64,000 nt of DNA from Streptomyces sp. NRRL S-87 (GTDB lineage Bacteria; Actinomycetota; Actinomycetes; Streptomycetales; Streptomycetaceae), in contig NZ_JOGB01000038.1 in assembly GCF_000719335.1 (NCBI RefSeq), forward strand, positions 1 through 64,000. Direction: 5' to 3'. A model generated the notes under the pieces. The model saw only the letters and a program-made list of their open reading frames with translations. It was not told the origin of the DNA and made no database searches. Every line of letters starts with the position of its first letter. Position 1 is the stretch's first letter. The position numbers were made by a program, and so were the translations under genes. Below are positions 27,556 through 36,919 of this stretch, piece after piece.

Positions 27556-28202
27556 CAGCCCGTCGCGAGCTTCGCGGCGAAGCCGAGGAAGAGGACGCCG
27601 ACGGCGGAGGTGGCACCCGCGGAGAGGCGCTTGCGCCGGCGGAAGGCGGCGGCCAGGCGGGTGCCGCCGAATATGAGGGTGGAGAGGTACAGCATGCTGG
27701 CCAGCTGCGTCAGGACGCCCAGGAGCAGGAAGGACAGCGCCGGGTAGGCGTAGTCCGGGTCCACGAACTGCACGAAGAAGGACAGCAGGAACAGGATGGC
27801 CTTCGGGTTGAGCAGGCTGATCAGCAGCGCGCGCCGGTACGGGTGCTCGGAGTCGGCCGGCGGCTCGCCGGTCATGATCTCCTCCTGCCGGGCCGCCCGC
27901 TCGCGCCACATCGTCCGCGCGGCCCGCATCATGCCCACGGCCATCCAGGCGAGGTAGCCCGCGCCGAGGTACTTCACGACCCCGAACAGCACCGGGCTGG
28001 CCTGGAGAAGCGAGGCCGCGCCCACCGCGGCCAGCACCATCAGCACCGTGTCGCCGGTGAACACGCCGGCGGCGGCCTTGTACCCGGAGCGCACGCCGCG
28101 GCGGGCCGCGACGGACAGCACGTACAGCGAGTTCGGCCCCGGCAGCAGCACGATCAGGACGAGGCCGGCGAGGTAGGTCGGAAGGTCGGTGACACCCAGC
28201 AT
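27555..28202 (-). CDS. LysE-family amino-acid exporter
   Basis: 215 residues from ATG 28202. Six hydrophobic segments, with the family signature LIVLLPGPNSLYVLSVAARRGVR in the first helix and SLLNPKAILFLLSFF in the middle. The closest type is LeuE/RhtB-like exporters. A short inverted repeat (GTGTCG, CGACAC, at 28210-28231) sits directly upstream and could be an operator. No Lrp-type regulator is adjacent. Substrate unknown. Confidence 0.85.
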   Translation of the reverse strand: MLGVTDLPTYLAGLVLIVLLPGPNSLYVLSVAARRGVRSGYKAAAGVFTGDTVLMVLAAVGAASLLQASPVLFGVVKYLGAGYLAWMAVGMMRAARTMWRERAARQEEIMTGEPPADSEHPYRRALLISLLNPKAILFLLSFFVQFVDPDYAYPALSFLLLGVLTQLASMLYLSTLIFGGTRLAAAFRRRKRLSAGATSAVGVLFLGFAAKLATG

Positions 28203-28259
28203 GCGGCGAGTGTCGCACGCAGGTCCGACACCGCCCATGTCAGTTCCCTCACATGAGAT

Positions 28260-28280
28260 GGCACCTGACACCCGGGTGCC
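28260..28280 (-). terminator. Weak stem-loop after the acyl-CoA mutase gene
   Basis: GGCACC and GGTGCC pair around a nine-base loop, 19 bases past the mutase stop codon. Short stem, no T-tract. Confidence 0.35.
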
Positions 28281-28298
28281 CCGGGAGGCGCGCCGACC

Positions 28299-29879
28299 TC
28301 AGAAGGACTCCACCGGTACGTACGTCCCCCACACCTCCCGCAGCGCCCCGCACACCTCGCCGATCGTGGCCCGCGCCCGCAGCGCCTCCCGCATCGGGTA
28401 GAGGACGTTCCCGGTGCCGGCGGCCGTCCTGCGCAGGTCCGCCAGGACCCGGTCCACCGCCGCCCCGTCCCGCTCGGCCCGCAGCCGGGCCAGCCGCGCC
28501 GCCTGCTGCGCCTCGATCGCCGGGTCCACGCGCAGCGGCTCGTACGGCTCCTCCTCGTCGAGCACGAAGCGGTTCACCCCGACCACCACCCGCTCGCCGC
28601 CGTCCGTCTCCTGCGCGATCCGGTACGCGTTCCGTTCGATCTCGCCCTTCTGGAACCCGCGCTCGATGGCGCTGACCGCGCCGCCCAGGTCCTCGACCCG
28701 TCCCATCAGCGCCACGGCCGCCGCCTCCACCTCGTCCGTCATCCGCTCGACCGCGTACGAGCCGGCGAACGGGTCGACGGTGGCGGTCACGTCCGTCTCG
28801 TACGCCAGCACCTGCTGGGTGCGCAGCGCGAGCCGCGCGGCCTTCTCGGTGGGCAGCGCGATCGCCTCGTCGAAGGAGTTGGTGTGCAGCGACTGGGTCC
28901 CGCCCAGCACCGCCGCGAGCCCCTGCACGGCCACCCGCACCAGGTTCACCTCGGGCTGCTGGGCCGTCAGCTGCACCCCCGCGGTCTGGGTGTGGAAGCG
29001 GAGCATCAGGGACTTGGGGTCCCTCGCCCCGAACTCCTCCCGCATGGTCCGCGCCCAGATCCGGCGGGCCGCCCGGAACTTCGCCACCTCCTCCAGCAGC
29101 GTCGTGCGGGCCACGAAGAAGAAGGACAGCCGGGGCGCGAAGTCGTCCACGTCCATGCCCGCCGCCACCGCCGTACGGACGTACTCGGCCCCGTCGGCCA
29201 GCGTGAAGGCGATCTCCTGCACGGGCGAGGCACCGGCCTCCGCCATGTGGTACCCGGAGATGGAGATGGTGTTCCACCTGGGGACCTCCGTCCGGCAGTA
29301 CCGGAAGATGTCGGAGGTCAGCCGCAGCGAGGGCTGGGGCGGGAAGATGTACGTCCCCCGGGCGATGTACTCCTTCAGCACGTCGTTCTGGATCGTGCCG
29401 GTCAGCCGGTCGGCCGGCACCCCCTGCTCCTCCGCCACCAGCTGGTACATCAGGAGCAGCACCGCGGCCGGCGCGTTGATGGTCATGGACGTCGAGACCC
29501 GGTCCAGCGGGATGCCGTCGAAGAGCACCCGCATGTCCTCGACCGAGTCGATCGCCACCCCGACCTTGCCCACCTCGCCGTGCGCGAGCGGGGCGTCGGA
29601 GTCGTGGCCCATCTGGGTGGGCAGGTCGAAGGCCACCGAAAGGCCGGTCGTGCCGTGCTCGATGAGCTGCCGGTAGCGGGCGTTGGACTCCACCGCCGTG
29701 CCGAAGCCGGCGTACTGGCGCATCGTCCACGGCCGTCCGGTGTACATGGAGGGGTAGACGCCGCGGGTGAAGGGGTACGAGCCCGGCGCGCCGAGGCGCT
29801 CGGCGGGGTCCCAGCCGCGCAGGTCGTCCGGGCCGTAGACCGGTTCGAGGGGGAGGCCCGACTCGGAATGCCGCGTCAT
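28299..29879 (-). CDS. Acyl-CoA mutase large subunit (methylmalonyl-CoA-mutase family)
   Basis: 526 residues from ATG 29879 with GGAGGAG upstream. The catalytic TIM barrel is complete: [81 protein letters not shown]. It keeps the Tyr (SMY) and Arg (SLRL) positions that bind the methylmalonyl carboxylate in the Propionibacterium enzyme. The C-terminal B12-binding domain is absent, and no small B12 subunit gene is seen nearby, so it must work with a subunit encoded elsewhere, as IcmA/HcmA-type enzymes do. True substrate not certain. Confidence 0.88.
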   Translation of the reverse strand: MTRHSESGLPLEPVYGPDDLRGWDPAERLGAPGSYPFTRGVYPSMYTGRPWTMRQYAGFGTAVESNARYRQLIEHGTTGLSVAFDLPTQMGHDSDAPLAHGEVGKVGVAIDSVEDMRVLFDGIPLDRVSTSMTINAPAAVLLLMYQLVAEEQGVPADRLTGTIQNDVLKEYIARGTYIFPPQPSLRLTSDIFRYCRTEVPRWNTISISGYHMAEAGASPVQEIAFTLADGAEYVRTAVAAGMDVDDFAPRLSFFFVARTTLLEEVAKFRAARRIWARTMREEFGARDPKSLMLRFHTQTAGVQLTAQQPEVNLVRVAVQGLAAVLGGTQSLHTNSFDEAIALPTEKAARLALRTQQVLAYETDVTATVDPFAGSYAVERMTDEVEAAAVALMGRVEDLGGAVSAIERGFQKGEIERNAYRIAQETDGGERVVVGVNRFVLDEEEPYEPLRVDPAIEAQQAARLARLRAERDGAAVDRVLADLRRTAAGTGNVLYPMREALRARATIGEVCGALREVWGTYVPVESF

Positions 29880-30005
29880 CGTTACCGCTCCTCCATCAAG
29901 AGGTGTGCCGGGTACTGGTACAACCTGTCCCGCACCGGAGCCATTCGCAACCTTCAGGGCCCGGGAAGCATCCCTATGGACACAGTCGGAAAACGGGGGG
30001 AACAC

Positions 30006-30878
30006 ATGTACCGCCAGAAGGTCTTCAGAGCCGCGCTGGTGGCGGCCGTCGCCGCGGCCGTCGTGACGGGCTGCGGCCCGCAGGACTCGGGGGCCGCGGG
30101 GGCGTCCGGGGGCAGTGCGGGCGCGTCGAGCAGCCCGTCGCAGGACGACAAGGGCGGGGCGACCCCGTCGGCGTCGGAGTCCGCGTCGCCGTCCGGGTCC
30201 GCCTCGGACTCGGCGTCCCCGTCGGCCTCCGCGTCCGCCTCCGCGGACAAGCCCCTCATGGCGGAGGGCACCGAGAACGACCAGGTCCGCGAGCTCCAGG
30301 CGCGGTTGCGCCAGCTGGACTACTTCAAGCGCTCCCCCACCGGCTTCTACGGCAGCATGACCGCGACCGCGGTGAAGGGCTTCCAGACGAAGCGGCAGCT
30401 GACCGCCACCGGCAGCGTCGACCAGAAGACCTGGGACAAGCTGCTCGGGATGACGCACGAGCCGACCGCGGACGAGCTGACCCCGCCGACCACCAACGAG
30501 CTGGACAAGCCGGACGCGCGCTGCCTGACCGGCCGCGTGATGTGCATCAGCAAGGAGAGCCGCACCCTCGCCTGGATGATCGACGGCAAGGTGCAAATGG
30601 CCTTCGACGTGCGCTTCGGCTCCGAGAACACGCCCACCCGCGAGGGGCTGTTCAACGTGGAGTGGAAGGCGAAGGAGTGGACGTCGACCCTCTTCCACAC
30701 CCCGATGCCGTACGCGATGTTCTTCAGCCGGGGCCAGGCGGTCCACTACTCGGCCGACTTCGCGGCCCGCGGCTACGCCGGCGCCTCGCACGGCTGCGTC
30801 AACGTCCGCGACAAGGTGAAGCTGTCCCAGCTCTTCGACGCGGTGAAGGTCGGCGACAAGGTCGTCGTCTACTGGTGA
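30006..30878 (+). CDS. L,D-transpeptidase lipoprotein with peptidoglycan-binding domain
   Basis: 290 residues from ATG 30006 preceded by GGGGGGAA. Lipobox VVTGC gives a lipid anchor; a long Ser/Ala/Pro linker (about 25-80) follows, then a PG_binding_1 domain ([23 protein letters not shown]) and a YkuD domain ending [10 protein letters not shown] with catalytic His and Cys. It should cross-link peptidoglycan on the outer face of the membrane. It is divergent from the acyl-CoA mutase and convergent with the Uma2 gene. Confidence 0.88.
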   Translation: MYRQKVFRAALVAAVAAAVVTGCGPQDSGAAGASGGSAGASSSPSQDDKGGATPSASESASPSGSASDSASPSASASASADKPLMAEGTENDQVRELQARLRQLDYFKRSPTGFYGSMTATAVKGFQTKRQLTATGSVDQKTWDKLLGMTHEPTADELTPPTTNELDKPDARCLTGRVMCISKESRTLAWMIDGKVQMAFDVRFGSENTPTREGLFNVEWKAKEWTSTLFHTPMPYAMFFSRGQAVHYSADFAARGYAGASHGCVNVRDKVKLSQLFDAVKVGDKVVVYW

Positions 30879-30903
30879 CCGTCGCGTCCGTCGCCCCGTG
30901 AGG

Positions 30904-31512
30904 CTACTCGGCCCGCGGGGCGGCGGCTCGCAGGATCTGCTCGACGTCGAGGGTGACCTCGGCCCCGATCGACTCGGGCAGGGTCACGAGCTCGCCGGGC
31001 GCGTGGACGCGGTGGGTGGCGTAGTCGTCCTGCGCCGGTTCGGTCAGTACGTGCAGACGGCTGTGCCTCCGGTCGACGATCACGTAGACGGGGACCTTGG
31101 CGTTGGCGTAGGCGGTGACCTTGTCGCGCAGGTCGGTCCTGTAGTTGCTGGAGGTGACCTCCAGCACCAGGCGGAAGACGACGGGGTCGTAGCAGTTGTT
31201 CTCGACGTGGCGGTCTTCGAGGTCGGCGTCGACCACGGAGAGATCGGGGATGGCGTAGTCCTCACGCCCGTCGGGCAACCAGAGGCCGATGGCCTGCAGC
31301 ACCTGCGACTCGTCGCCGTGCAGCCCGGCCGTGAGGAACGGGAGCATGAGGTCGGTCAGGGCTCGCGCGTGGGCGCCGTCCGCTGGTGGCGACACGAGGA
31401 TCTGTCCTCCGATGATCTCGACGCGGACGCCTGGGTTCTGCTCCATGAGCCGGTTGGCCATGTCGATGAGCGGCCATTCGCCGTGGGGCCCCTCAGCGGG
31501 TGTTGCTGACAT
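30904..31512 (-). CDS. Uma2-family (DUF820) restriction-endonuclease-fold protein
   Basis: 202 residues from ATG 31512, with GGGAGG six to eleven bases upstream. The PD-(D/E)xK core is visible as [20 protein letters not shown] and [26 protein letters not shown]. These proteins are abundant in Streptomyces and cyanobacteria; many are thought to derive from transposon endonucleases, and function is unknown. A fragment of a related copy lies at 27348-27555. Confidence 0.85.
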   Translation of the reverse strand: MSATPAEGPHGEWPLIDMANRLMEQNPGVRVEIIGGQILVSPPADGAHARALTDLMLPFLTAGLHGDESQVLQAIGLWLPDGREDYAIPDLSVVDADLEDRHVENNCYDPVVFRLVLEVTSSNYRTDLRDKVTAYANAKVPVYVIVDRRHSRLHVLTEPAQDDYATHRVHAPGELVTLPESIGAEVTLDVEQILRAAAPRAE

Positions 31513-31603
31513 CACGTGCCTCCCGTGGGCTGCCGTCGAGAGCATCATCGTAGGGCGCCCCCGGGACCCCGATGCCGGATCCGGCGCGCTCACCCGAACG
31601 GGC

Positions 31604-31650
31604 GAGGGCCCCGTCCCCCGGTGTCGGAAACACCGGGGGACGGGGCCCTC
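31604..31650 (-). terminator. Perfect 21-bp stem terminator of the sdh operon
   Basis: A 21-bp uninterrupted GC-rich stem with a CGGAA loop starts 25 bases after the sdhB stop. It separates sdhB from the Uma2 gene and is probably the strongest terminator in the window. Confidence 0.85.
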
Positions 31651-31674
31651 GTACGACCTGCGGGACCGGGAAGG

Positions 31675-32433
31675 TCAGAAGCGGCGCGTGATCAGCGCGC
31701 GCTTGACTTCCTGGATCGCCTTGGTGACCTCGATGCCGCGGGGGCACGCGTCGGTGCAGTTGAAGGTCGTGCGGCAGCGCCACACGCCGTCCTTGTCGTT
31801 CAGGATCTCCAGCCGCTGCTCGCCGGCCTCGTCACGCGAGTCGAAGATGAAGCGGTGCGCGTTGACGATCGCCGCCGGGCCGAAGTACTGGCCGTCGTTC
31901 CAGAACACCGGGCACGAGGACGTGCACGCGGCGCAGAGGATGCACTTGGTGGTGTCGTCGAAGCGCTCGCGGTCCTCGGCGGACTGCAGGCGCTCGCGGG
32001 TCGGCTCGTTGCCCTTGGTGACCAGGAACGGCATGACGTCCCGGTACGCCTGGAAGAAGGGCTCCATGTCGACGATGAGGTCCTTCATCACCGTGAGGCC
32101 CTTGATGGCCTCGACCGTGATGGGCTTCTCCGGGTTGATGTCCTTGATCAGCGTCTTGCAGGCGAGCCTGTTCTTGCCGTTGATCCGCATCGCGTCGGAG
32201 CCGCAGATGCCGTGCGCGCAGGAGCGGCGGAAGGTGAGCGTGCCGTCCAGGTTCCACTTGATCTTGTGGAGACCGTCGAGCACGCGCTCCTTCGGGTCGA
32301 TCTCGATCTGGAAGTCCTGCCACTCCGCCTGGTCGGAGACCTCGGGGTTGAAGCGGCGGATCCGGAAGGTGACCGTGATGTACGGGGAGGCGGCGGACTC
32401 CGCCTCCACCTTGTCGAGGGTCGGGGTGGCCAT
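31675..32433 (-). CDS. sdhB: Succinate dehydrogenase iron-sulfur subunit
   Basis: 252 residues. The N-terminal plant-type ferredoxin domain has SCAHGICGSDAM with a further Cys in NRLAC for the 2Fe-2S cluster; the C-terminal half has CILCAACTSSCP and NCTDACPRG for the 4Fe-4S and 3Fe-4S clusters. It relays electrons from SdhA to the membrane quinone site. Its ATG overlaps the sdhA stop by one base (TGATG). Last gene of the sdhCDAB operon. Confidence 0.97.
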   Translation of the reverse strand: MATPTLDKVEAESAASPYITVTFRIRRFNPEVSDQAEWQDFQIEIDPKERVLDGLHKIKWNLDGTLTFRRSCAHGICGSDAMRINGKNRLACKTLIKDINPEKPITVEAIKGLTVMKDLIVDMEPFFQAYRDVMPFLVTKGNEPTRERLQSAEDRERFDDTTKCILCAACTSSCPVFWNDGQYFGPAAIVNAHRFIFDSRDEAGEQRLEILNDKDGVWRCRTTFNCTDACPRGIEVTKAIQEVKRALITRRF

Positions 32434-34187
32434 CAGTACTTACGCTCCATCGGCTGGTAGCGGGTGGTGACGACGGGCTTGTAGTCGAGCCGGACGGAGT
32501 CCTTGCCGTCGGCGGCCACCTCGCGGTACGCCATGGTGTGGCGCATGAAGTTGACGTCGTCGCGGTTCGGGTAGTCCTCGCGGTAGTGACCGCCGCGGGA
32601 CTCCTTGCGGGCCAGGGCCGAGACGGCCATGACCTCGGCCAGGTCGAGCAGGTTGCCCAGCTCGATGGCCTCCAGCAGGTCCGTGTTGAACCGCTTGCCC
32701 TTGTCCTGGATCGAGACGTTCTTGTAGCGCTCGCGCAGCTCCGCGATCTTCTCGACCGCGGTCTTGATGGTCTGCTCCGTGCGGAACACCGACACGTTCG
32801 CGTCCATCGTCTCCTGCAGCTCGTTGCGCAGGTCGGCGACCCGCTCCGAGCCGGTGGAGTTGCGCAGCTGCTCGACCAGGTCGGTCACCAGCTGGCCCGG
32901 GTTCTCCGGCAGCTCGACGAAGTCGGCCTTGGCGGAGTACTCCGCGGCGGCGATGCCGGCGCGGCGGCCGAAGACGTTGATGTCGAGGAGCGAGTTGGTG
33001 CCCAGGCGGTTGGCGCCGTGCACGGAGACGCAGGCGACCTCGCCGGCCGCGTACAGGCCCGGGACGACGGTGGTGTTGTCCGACAGGACCTCACCCTCGA
33101 CGTTGGTCGGGATGCCGCCCATGGCGTAGTGCGCGGTGGGCTGGATCGGGATCGGGTCCGTGTAGGGCTCGATGCCGAGGTAGGTGCGCGCGAACTCCGT
33201 GATGTCCGGGAGCTTGGCGTCCAGCTGCTCCGGCGGCAGGTGCGTCAGGTCCAGGTAGACGTGGTCGCCCTCGGGACCGCAGCCGCGGCCCTCGCGGATC
33301 TCCGTGTAGATGGAGCGGGAGACGACGTCACGGGACGCGAGGTCCTTCATGACCGGCGCGTACTTCTCCATGAAGCGCTCGCCGTCCTTGTTGCGGAGGA
33401 TGCCGCCCTCACCGCGGGCGCCCTCCGTCAGCAGGATGCCCATGCGCCAGATGCCGGTCGGGTGGAACTGGAAGAACTCCATGTCCTCCAGCGGCAGGCC
33501 GCGCCGGTAGCAGGCCGCCTGGCCGTCACCGGTGAGGGTGTGCGCGTTGGAGGTCACCTTGAAGAACTTGCCGTTGCCGCCGGAGGCGTAGATGACGGCC
33601 TTCGCCTGGAAGATGTGGATCTCGCCGGTGGCCAGCTCGTACGCGACCACGCCGGCGGACTTCTTGACGCCGTCGACCTCGGTGATCAGCTGGTCCAGGA
33701 CGTAGAACTCGTTGAAGAACTCCACGCCCTCCTTGACGCAGTTCTGGTACAGCGTCTGGAGGATCATGTGGCCGGTGCGGTCCGCGGCGTAGCAGGACCG
33801 GCGGACCGGGGCCTCGCCGTGGTTGCGCGAGTGGCCGCCGAAGCGGCGCTGGTCGATGGTGCCGTCCGGGGTGCGGTTGAACGGCAGGCCCATCTTCTCG
33901 AGGTCGAGGACCGCGTCGATGGCCTCCTTCGCCAGGATCTCGGCGGCGTCCTGGTCGACCAGGTAGTCACCGCCCTTGACCGTGTCGAAGGTGTGCCACT
34001 CCCAGTTGTCCTCCTCCACGTTGGCCAGCGCGGCGGCCATGCCGCCCTGCGCGGCGCCCGTGTGGGAGCGGGTCGGGTAGAGCTTCGTCAGGACCGCGGT
34101 GCGGCTGCGCTTCGTCGCCTCGATGGCGGCGCGCATGCCCGCGCCACCGGCGCCGACGATGACGGTGTCGTACTTGTGGATCTTCAT
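32433..34187 (-). CDS. sdhA: Succinate dehydrogenase flavoprotein subunit
   Basis: 584 residues from ATG 34187. FAD-binding VIVGAGGAGMRAAIEA, the FAD-linking His in TRSHTGAAQGG, and active-site regions HPTGIW, GANRLGTNSLLD are present. It oxidises succinate to fumarate in the TCA cycle and respiratory complex II on the inner membrane face. The C-terminus ends PMERKY. Normal length; longer in-frame starts upstream overlap sdhD and are not supported. Confidence 0.97.
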   Translation of the reverse strand: MKIHKYDTVIVGAGGAGMRAAIEATKRSRTAVLTKLYPTRSHTGAAQGGMAAALANVEEDNWEWHTFDTVKGGDYLVDQDAAEILAKEAIDAVLDLEKMGLPFNRTPDGTIDQRRFGGHSRNHGEAPVRRSCYAADRTGHMILQTLYQNCVKEGVEFFNEFYVLDQLITEVDGVKKSAGVVAYELATGEIHIFQAKAVIYASGGNGKFFKVTSNAHTLTGDGQAACYRRGLPLEDMEFFQFHPTGIWRMGILLTEGARGEGGILRNKDGERFMEKYAPVMKDLASRDVVSRSIYTEIREGRGCGPEGDHVYLDLTHLPPEQLDAKLPDITEFARTYLGIEPYTDPIPIQPTAHYAMGGIPTNVEGEVLSDNTTVVPGLYAAGEVACVSVHGANRLGTNSLLDINVFGRRAGIAAAEYSAKADFVELPENPGQLVTDLVEQLRNSTGSERVADLRNELQETMDANVSVFRTEQTIKTAVEKIAELRERYKNVSIQDKGKRFNTDLLEAIELGNLLDLAEVMAVSALARKESRGGHYREDYPNRDDVNFMRHTMAYREVAADGKDSVRLDYKPVVTTRYQPMERKY

Positions 34188-34213
34188 GCGATGTGTCGCC
34201 TCAGCCCCGTTGC

Positions 34214-34693
34214 CTAGCGGATGTTCGGGTCGAAGGTGAAGATCACCAGCGTGCCCAGGAGGATGGTGAACACCGTGGCGGTGTAGAGCAGGCCCTTCAG
34301 CCACAGCCGCGTGTTCGCGCGCTCCGCGTAGTCGTTGATGACGGTACGCAGGCCGTTGGCGCCGTGCAGCATGGCCAGCCACAGCATCAGCAGGTCCCAG
34401 ACCTGCCAGAACGGGGAGGCCCAGCGGCCGGCCACGAAGGCGAAGCCGACCTTGCTCACGCCGCCGTCGAGCACCAGCTGGATCAGCAGGTGGCCGATGA
34501 CCAGCACGACCAGGACGACGCCCGAGAGGCGCATGAAGAGCCAGGCGGCCATCTCGAAGTTGCCGCGGGTGGCGCGGGGCGTCTTGCCGGTGCGCTTGCG
34601 CGGGGCCTCGATGTACGGCGCCGGGTTGTCGACGTCGTACAGGCTCACGCCCTCGACGGCGCCGATCGCGGAAGAAGAGGTGTCTGCGGACAT
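34214..34693 (-). CDS. sdhD: Succinate dehydrogenase hydrophobic anchor subunit
   Basis: 159 residues from ATG 34693. A 60-residue hydrophilic N-terminus precedes three membrane helices (MRLSGVVLVVLVIGHLLIQL; WDLLMLWLAMLHGANGLRTV; GLLYTATVFTILLGTLVIF). The HGANGLR segment carries the expected quinone/heme-side His. It begins five bases after the sdhC stop codon. Confidence 0.93.
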   Translation of the reverse strand: MSADTSSSAIGAVEGVSLYDVDNPAPYIEAPRKRTGKTPRATRGNFEMAAWLFMRLSGVVLVVLVIGHLLIQLVLDGGVSKVGFAFVAGRWASPFWQVWDLLMLWLAMLHGANGLRTVINDYAERANTRLWLKGLLYTATVFTILLGTLVIFTFDPNIR

Positions 34694-34698
34694 CTGTG

Positions 34699-35079
34699 TC
34701 ACTTCCCGAACAGCTCGAGGTAGGCGTGGTGGAGGATCGGGTAGACGGCGAAGGCCATCAGCACGATCCACACGCCCACTACGGACCAGAGCATCTGCTT
34801 CTGGTAGCGCGGGCCCTTGGACCAGAAGTCCACGGCGATGACACGGAGACCGTTGAGCGCGTGGAAGAGGATGGCGGCCACGAGGCCGTACTCCAGCAGC
34901 GCGACGATCGGCGTCTTATAGGTGGCCACGACATCGTCATACGCCTCGGGGGAGACGCGGACGAGAGCGGTGTCGAGGACGTGTACGAACAGGAAGAAGA
35001 AGATGAGGACGCCGGTGACTCGGTGAGCCACCCAACTCCACATTCCTTCCCGGCCGCGGTACAGCGTTCCAGCCGGCAC
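34699..35079 (-). CDS. sdhC: Succinate dehydrogenase cytochrome b556 subunit
   Basis: 126 residues from GTG 35079, which has GGAGGG seven bases upstream; a longer start at 35151 lacks a site. Three membrane helices with HRVTGVLIFFFLFVHVLDTAL and FHALNGLRVIAVDF, the latter with the heme-ligand His. First gene of the operon; a likely -10 TACGAT lies at 35163-35168 (complement). Confidence 0.92.
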   Translation of the reverse strand: MPAGTLYRGREGMWSWVAHRVTGVLIFFFLFVHVLDTALVRVSPEAYDDVVATYKTPIVALLEYGLVAAILFHALNGLRVIAVDFWSKGPRYQKQMLWSVVGVWIVLMAFAVYPILHHAYLELFGK

Positions 35080-35211
35080 GGAAAACCCTCCGGAAGCGAG
35101 GCGAGGGCCGCCGGCTTCGTTGTCGGTCGGGCCCGGCCGGGTACGGTCCACCGGCCCCCGACATCGTAGCGACGACTTGTCGGTTCCTTTGCCCGGGGTC
35201 CGGCGGTGTGA

Positions 35212-35862
35212 TCAAACAGGCACGGACGGGCTATCGGACAGGTCCGAACCTGCCCAATTCGGGCGTACGCCCACGCCTCCGGGCGGGCCGGGCGCGGGTG
35301 CCGCGGAAGGCATGAGGACGCCGGCGCCGACGAGCGTCCCGACGAGCGCGAGGATCCGGCCGCGCGCCAGCCGCCGCAGCTCCTCGGCCGCGATCGTGCG
35401 CTCCTCCTCGGGGTCGTTCGCCATCCGCCGGTGGAGCGCCTCCAGCACCTGGTCGGGATGCTCCTCGGCGGGGTGGTCGTCCAGGCAGATGAGGAAGGCG
35501 TAACCGAACGTCCGCTCGTACTCGTCCTGGGCCGCCGCGAGCGCCAGATGGGCGGCGGGCAGCGCGTCGCGGTGCAGCTCGGCCGGGAACTCGTCGGCCA
35601 GCGCCTCCGTCAGGTCCGCCCGCGAGAGGTCGTACGCCGCCTCGTCGGCCGCGGCGAGCAGCGCGTCCAGGTCCGGGTACGGGCGGTGGGCCGCGACCCG
35701 GTGCGCCCAGCGGCGGCTGCCGCAGCAGTGGAGGAGGGCCTCCTCGGCGGCTTCCGGGGTCGCCGCGTTGAAGAGGGTCAGCCCCGAGCTGCCGCGGACC
35801 TGTCCCGGGAGATGGCTGGACAGCGTGGGGCTCCTCGGGGCGCGACGGGGGTGTGCCGCCAC
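35212..35862 (-). CDS. OHCU-decarboxylase-like protein, catalytic HP motif not seen
   Basis: About 216 residues from GTG 35862 (TTG 35895 possible). The fold region resembles 2-oxo-4-hydroxy-4-carboxy-5-ureidoimidazoline decarboxylase: FNAATPEAAEEALLHCCGSRRW near the N-terminus, then YERTFGYAFLICLD and RMANDPEEERTIAAEELRRLARGRIL. The usual HPxxG segment with the catalytic His is replaced by DEFPAELHRDALP, so urate-pathway activity is doubtful. No uricase, transthyretin-like or allantoin genes are nearby. Same strand as sdhCDAB but separated by 132 bases. Confidence 0.65.
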   Translation of the reverse strand: MAAHPRRAPRSPTLSSHLPGQVRGSSGLTLFNAATPEAAEEALLHCCGSRRWAHRVAAHRPYPDLDALLAAADEAAYDLSRADLTEALADEFPAELHRDALPAAHLALAAAQDEYERTFGYAFLICLDDHPAEEHPDQVLEALHRRMANDPEEERTIAAEELRRLARGRILALVGTLVGAGVLMPSAAPAPGPPGGVGVRPNWAGSDLSDSPSVPV

Positions 35863-35967
35863 GCTACCGAGCGCCGATACGGGCCGGGCGCTCAATCAGC
35901 GGATTTTCACTCGCACGGGTAGGCGTGGTGTGCTGGGGCGCGAAGAGGTGCTCACCTGAGGGCTCCG

Positions 35968-36043
35968 GAGGCGGCCGAGGCCGCCACCCCCCACAGGAGA
36001 GGCCCCGGCCGCCGTCCGTTACGGGCTCGTGCGACAAGCCCGT
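35968..36043 (+). promoter_or_regulatory. Leader region with two hairpins upstream of the sigma factor gene
   Basis: GGCGGCCGAGGCCGCC (35968-35983) and ACGGGCT/AGCCCGT around nine bases (36021-36043) lie in the 331-base gap between the divergent OHCU-like and sigma genes. TATACC just after the second hairpin could be a -10. Nothing coding is seen in the rest of the gap. Confidence 0.35.
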
Positions 36044-36193
36044 ATACCTGTCAGCGCCAAGGCTGCGGTTTGTGTCACACCCCGCTGCGCTCACGGGTGG
36101 TTGCTGGTTGTACAAGTCGTGGACGAGACATGCAGGAACGCCGTAACGTGCTGATTTGCGCAGGACGGACAGGACAGTGAACGGGTTGGGGAG

Positions 36194-36919
36194 TTGCTGG
36201 GGGACGACGCGGAGCTGACCGCCGCAGTGCTCGCGGCACAGGACGGCGACGAAAGCGCGTTCCGTACTGTGTACCGCGCCGTACACCCGCGCCTGCTCGG
36301 GTACGTACGCACGCTCGTGGGCGAATGGGAGGCCGAGGACGTGACGTCCGAGGCCTGGCTCCAGATCGCCCGCGACCTCGCGTCCTTCGAGGGCGACGCC
36401 GACCGGTTCCGCGGCTGGGCCGCCCGGATCGCGCGCAACCGGGCACTCGACCACATACGCATGCGCGGCCGCCGGCCCGCGGTCGGCGGCGACGAGACCG
36501 AGCTCACCGGCCGGGCCGCGGACTCCGACACGTTCGGCGAGGCCATGGAGTCCCTCTCCACCGGCCGCACCATGGAGCTCATATCCCGGCTGCCGCAGGA
36601 CCAGGCCGAGGCCGTCGTCCTGCGCGTGGTGGTCGGGCTCGACGCCAAGAGCGCGGCCGAGACGCTCGGCAAGCGCCCCGGCGCCGTCCGCACCGCCGCC
36701 CACCGCGGACTGAAGAAGCTCGCGGAACTGATCGGCACCGAGTTCGGCGATAATGCCGATGCTGTCGGCGGCCCGCACGGAACCGACGGTTCCGGTGGCG
36801 CGGGAGGCCAGGGGGGCGGCGAACTGGACGCCGTACCCGCACAGCGTGTCCCCACACGGGGTCAGAAGGTGCGGACCAGTGTGACGCAATCGCGTTGGCG
36901 GACGCAGAGGGACATGTGA
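36194..36919 (+). CDS. ECF-type RNA polymerase sigma factor
   Basis: 241 residues from TTG 36194 (no better start seen; weak GGGGAG adjoins it). Region 2: FRTVYRAVHPRLLGYVRTLVGEWEAEDVTSEAWLQIARD; RFRGWAARIARNRALDHIR; region 4: LPQDQAEAVVLRVVVGLDAKSAAETLGKRPGAVRTAAHRGLKKL. The last ~45 residues are Gly/Thr-rich and lack a domain. The stop overlaps the start of the next gene (TGATG), so the two proteins are made together. Confidence 0.88.
   Translation: MLGDDAELTAAVLAAQDGDESAFRTVYRAVHPRLLGYVRTLVGEWEAEDVTSEAWLQIARDLASFEGDADRFRGWAARIARNRALDHIRMRGRRPAVGGDETELTGRAADSDTFGEAMESLSTGRTMELISRLPQDQAEAVVLRVVVGLDAKSAAETLGKRPGAVRTAAHRGLKKLAELIGTEFGDNADAVGGPHGTDGSGGAGGQGGGELDAVPAQRVPTRGQKVRTSVTQSRWRTQRDM

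Noticed and set aside
28884..30878. Frame extending the L,D-transpeptidase upstream over the mutase gene
   Set aside because: The upstream part is antisense to the mutase; ATG 30006 has a strong ribosome-binding site followed by a lipoprotein signal.
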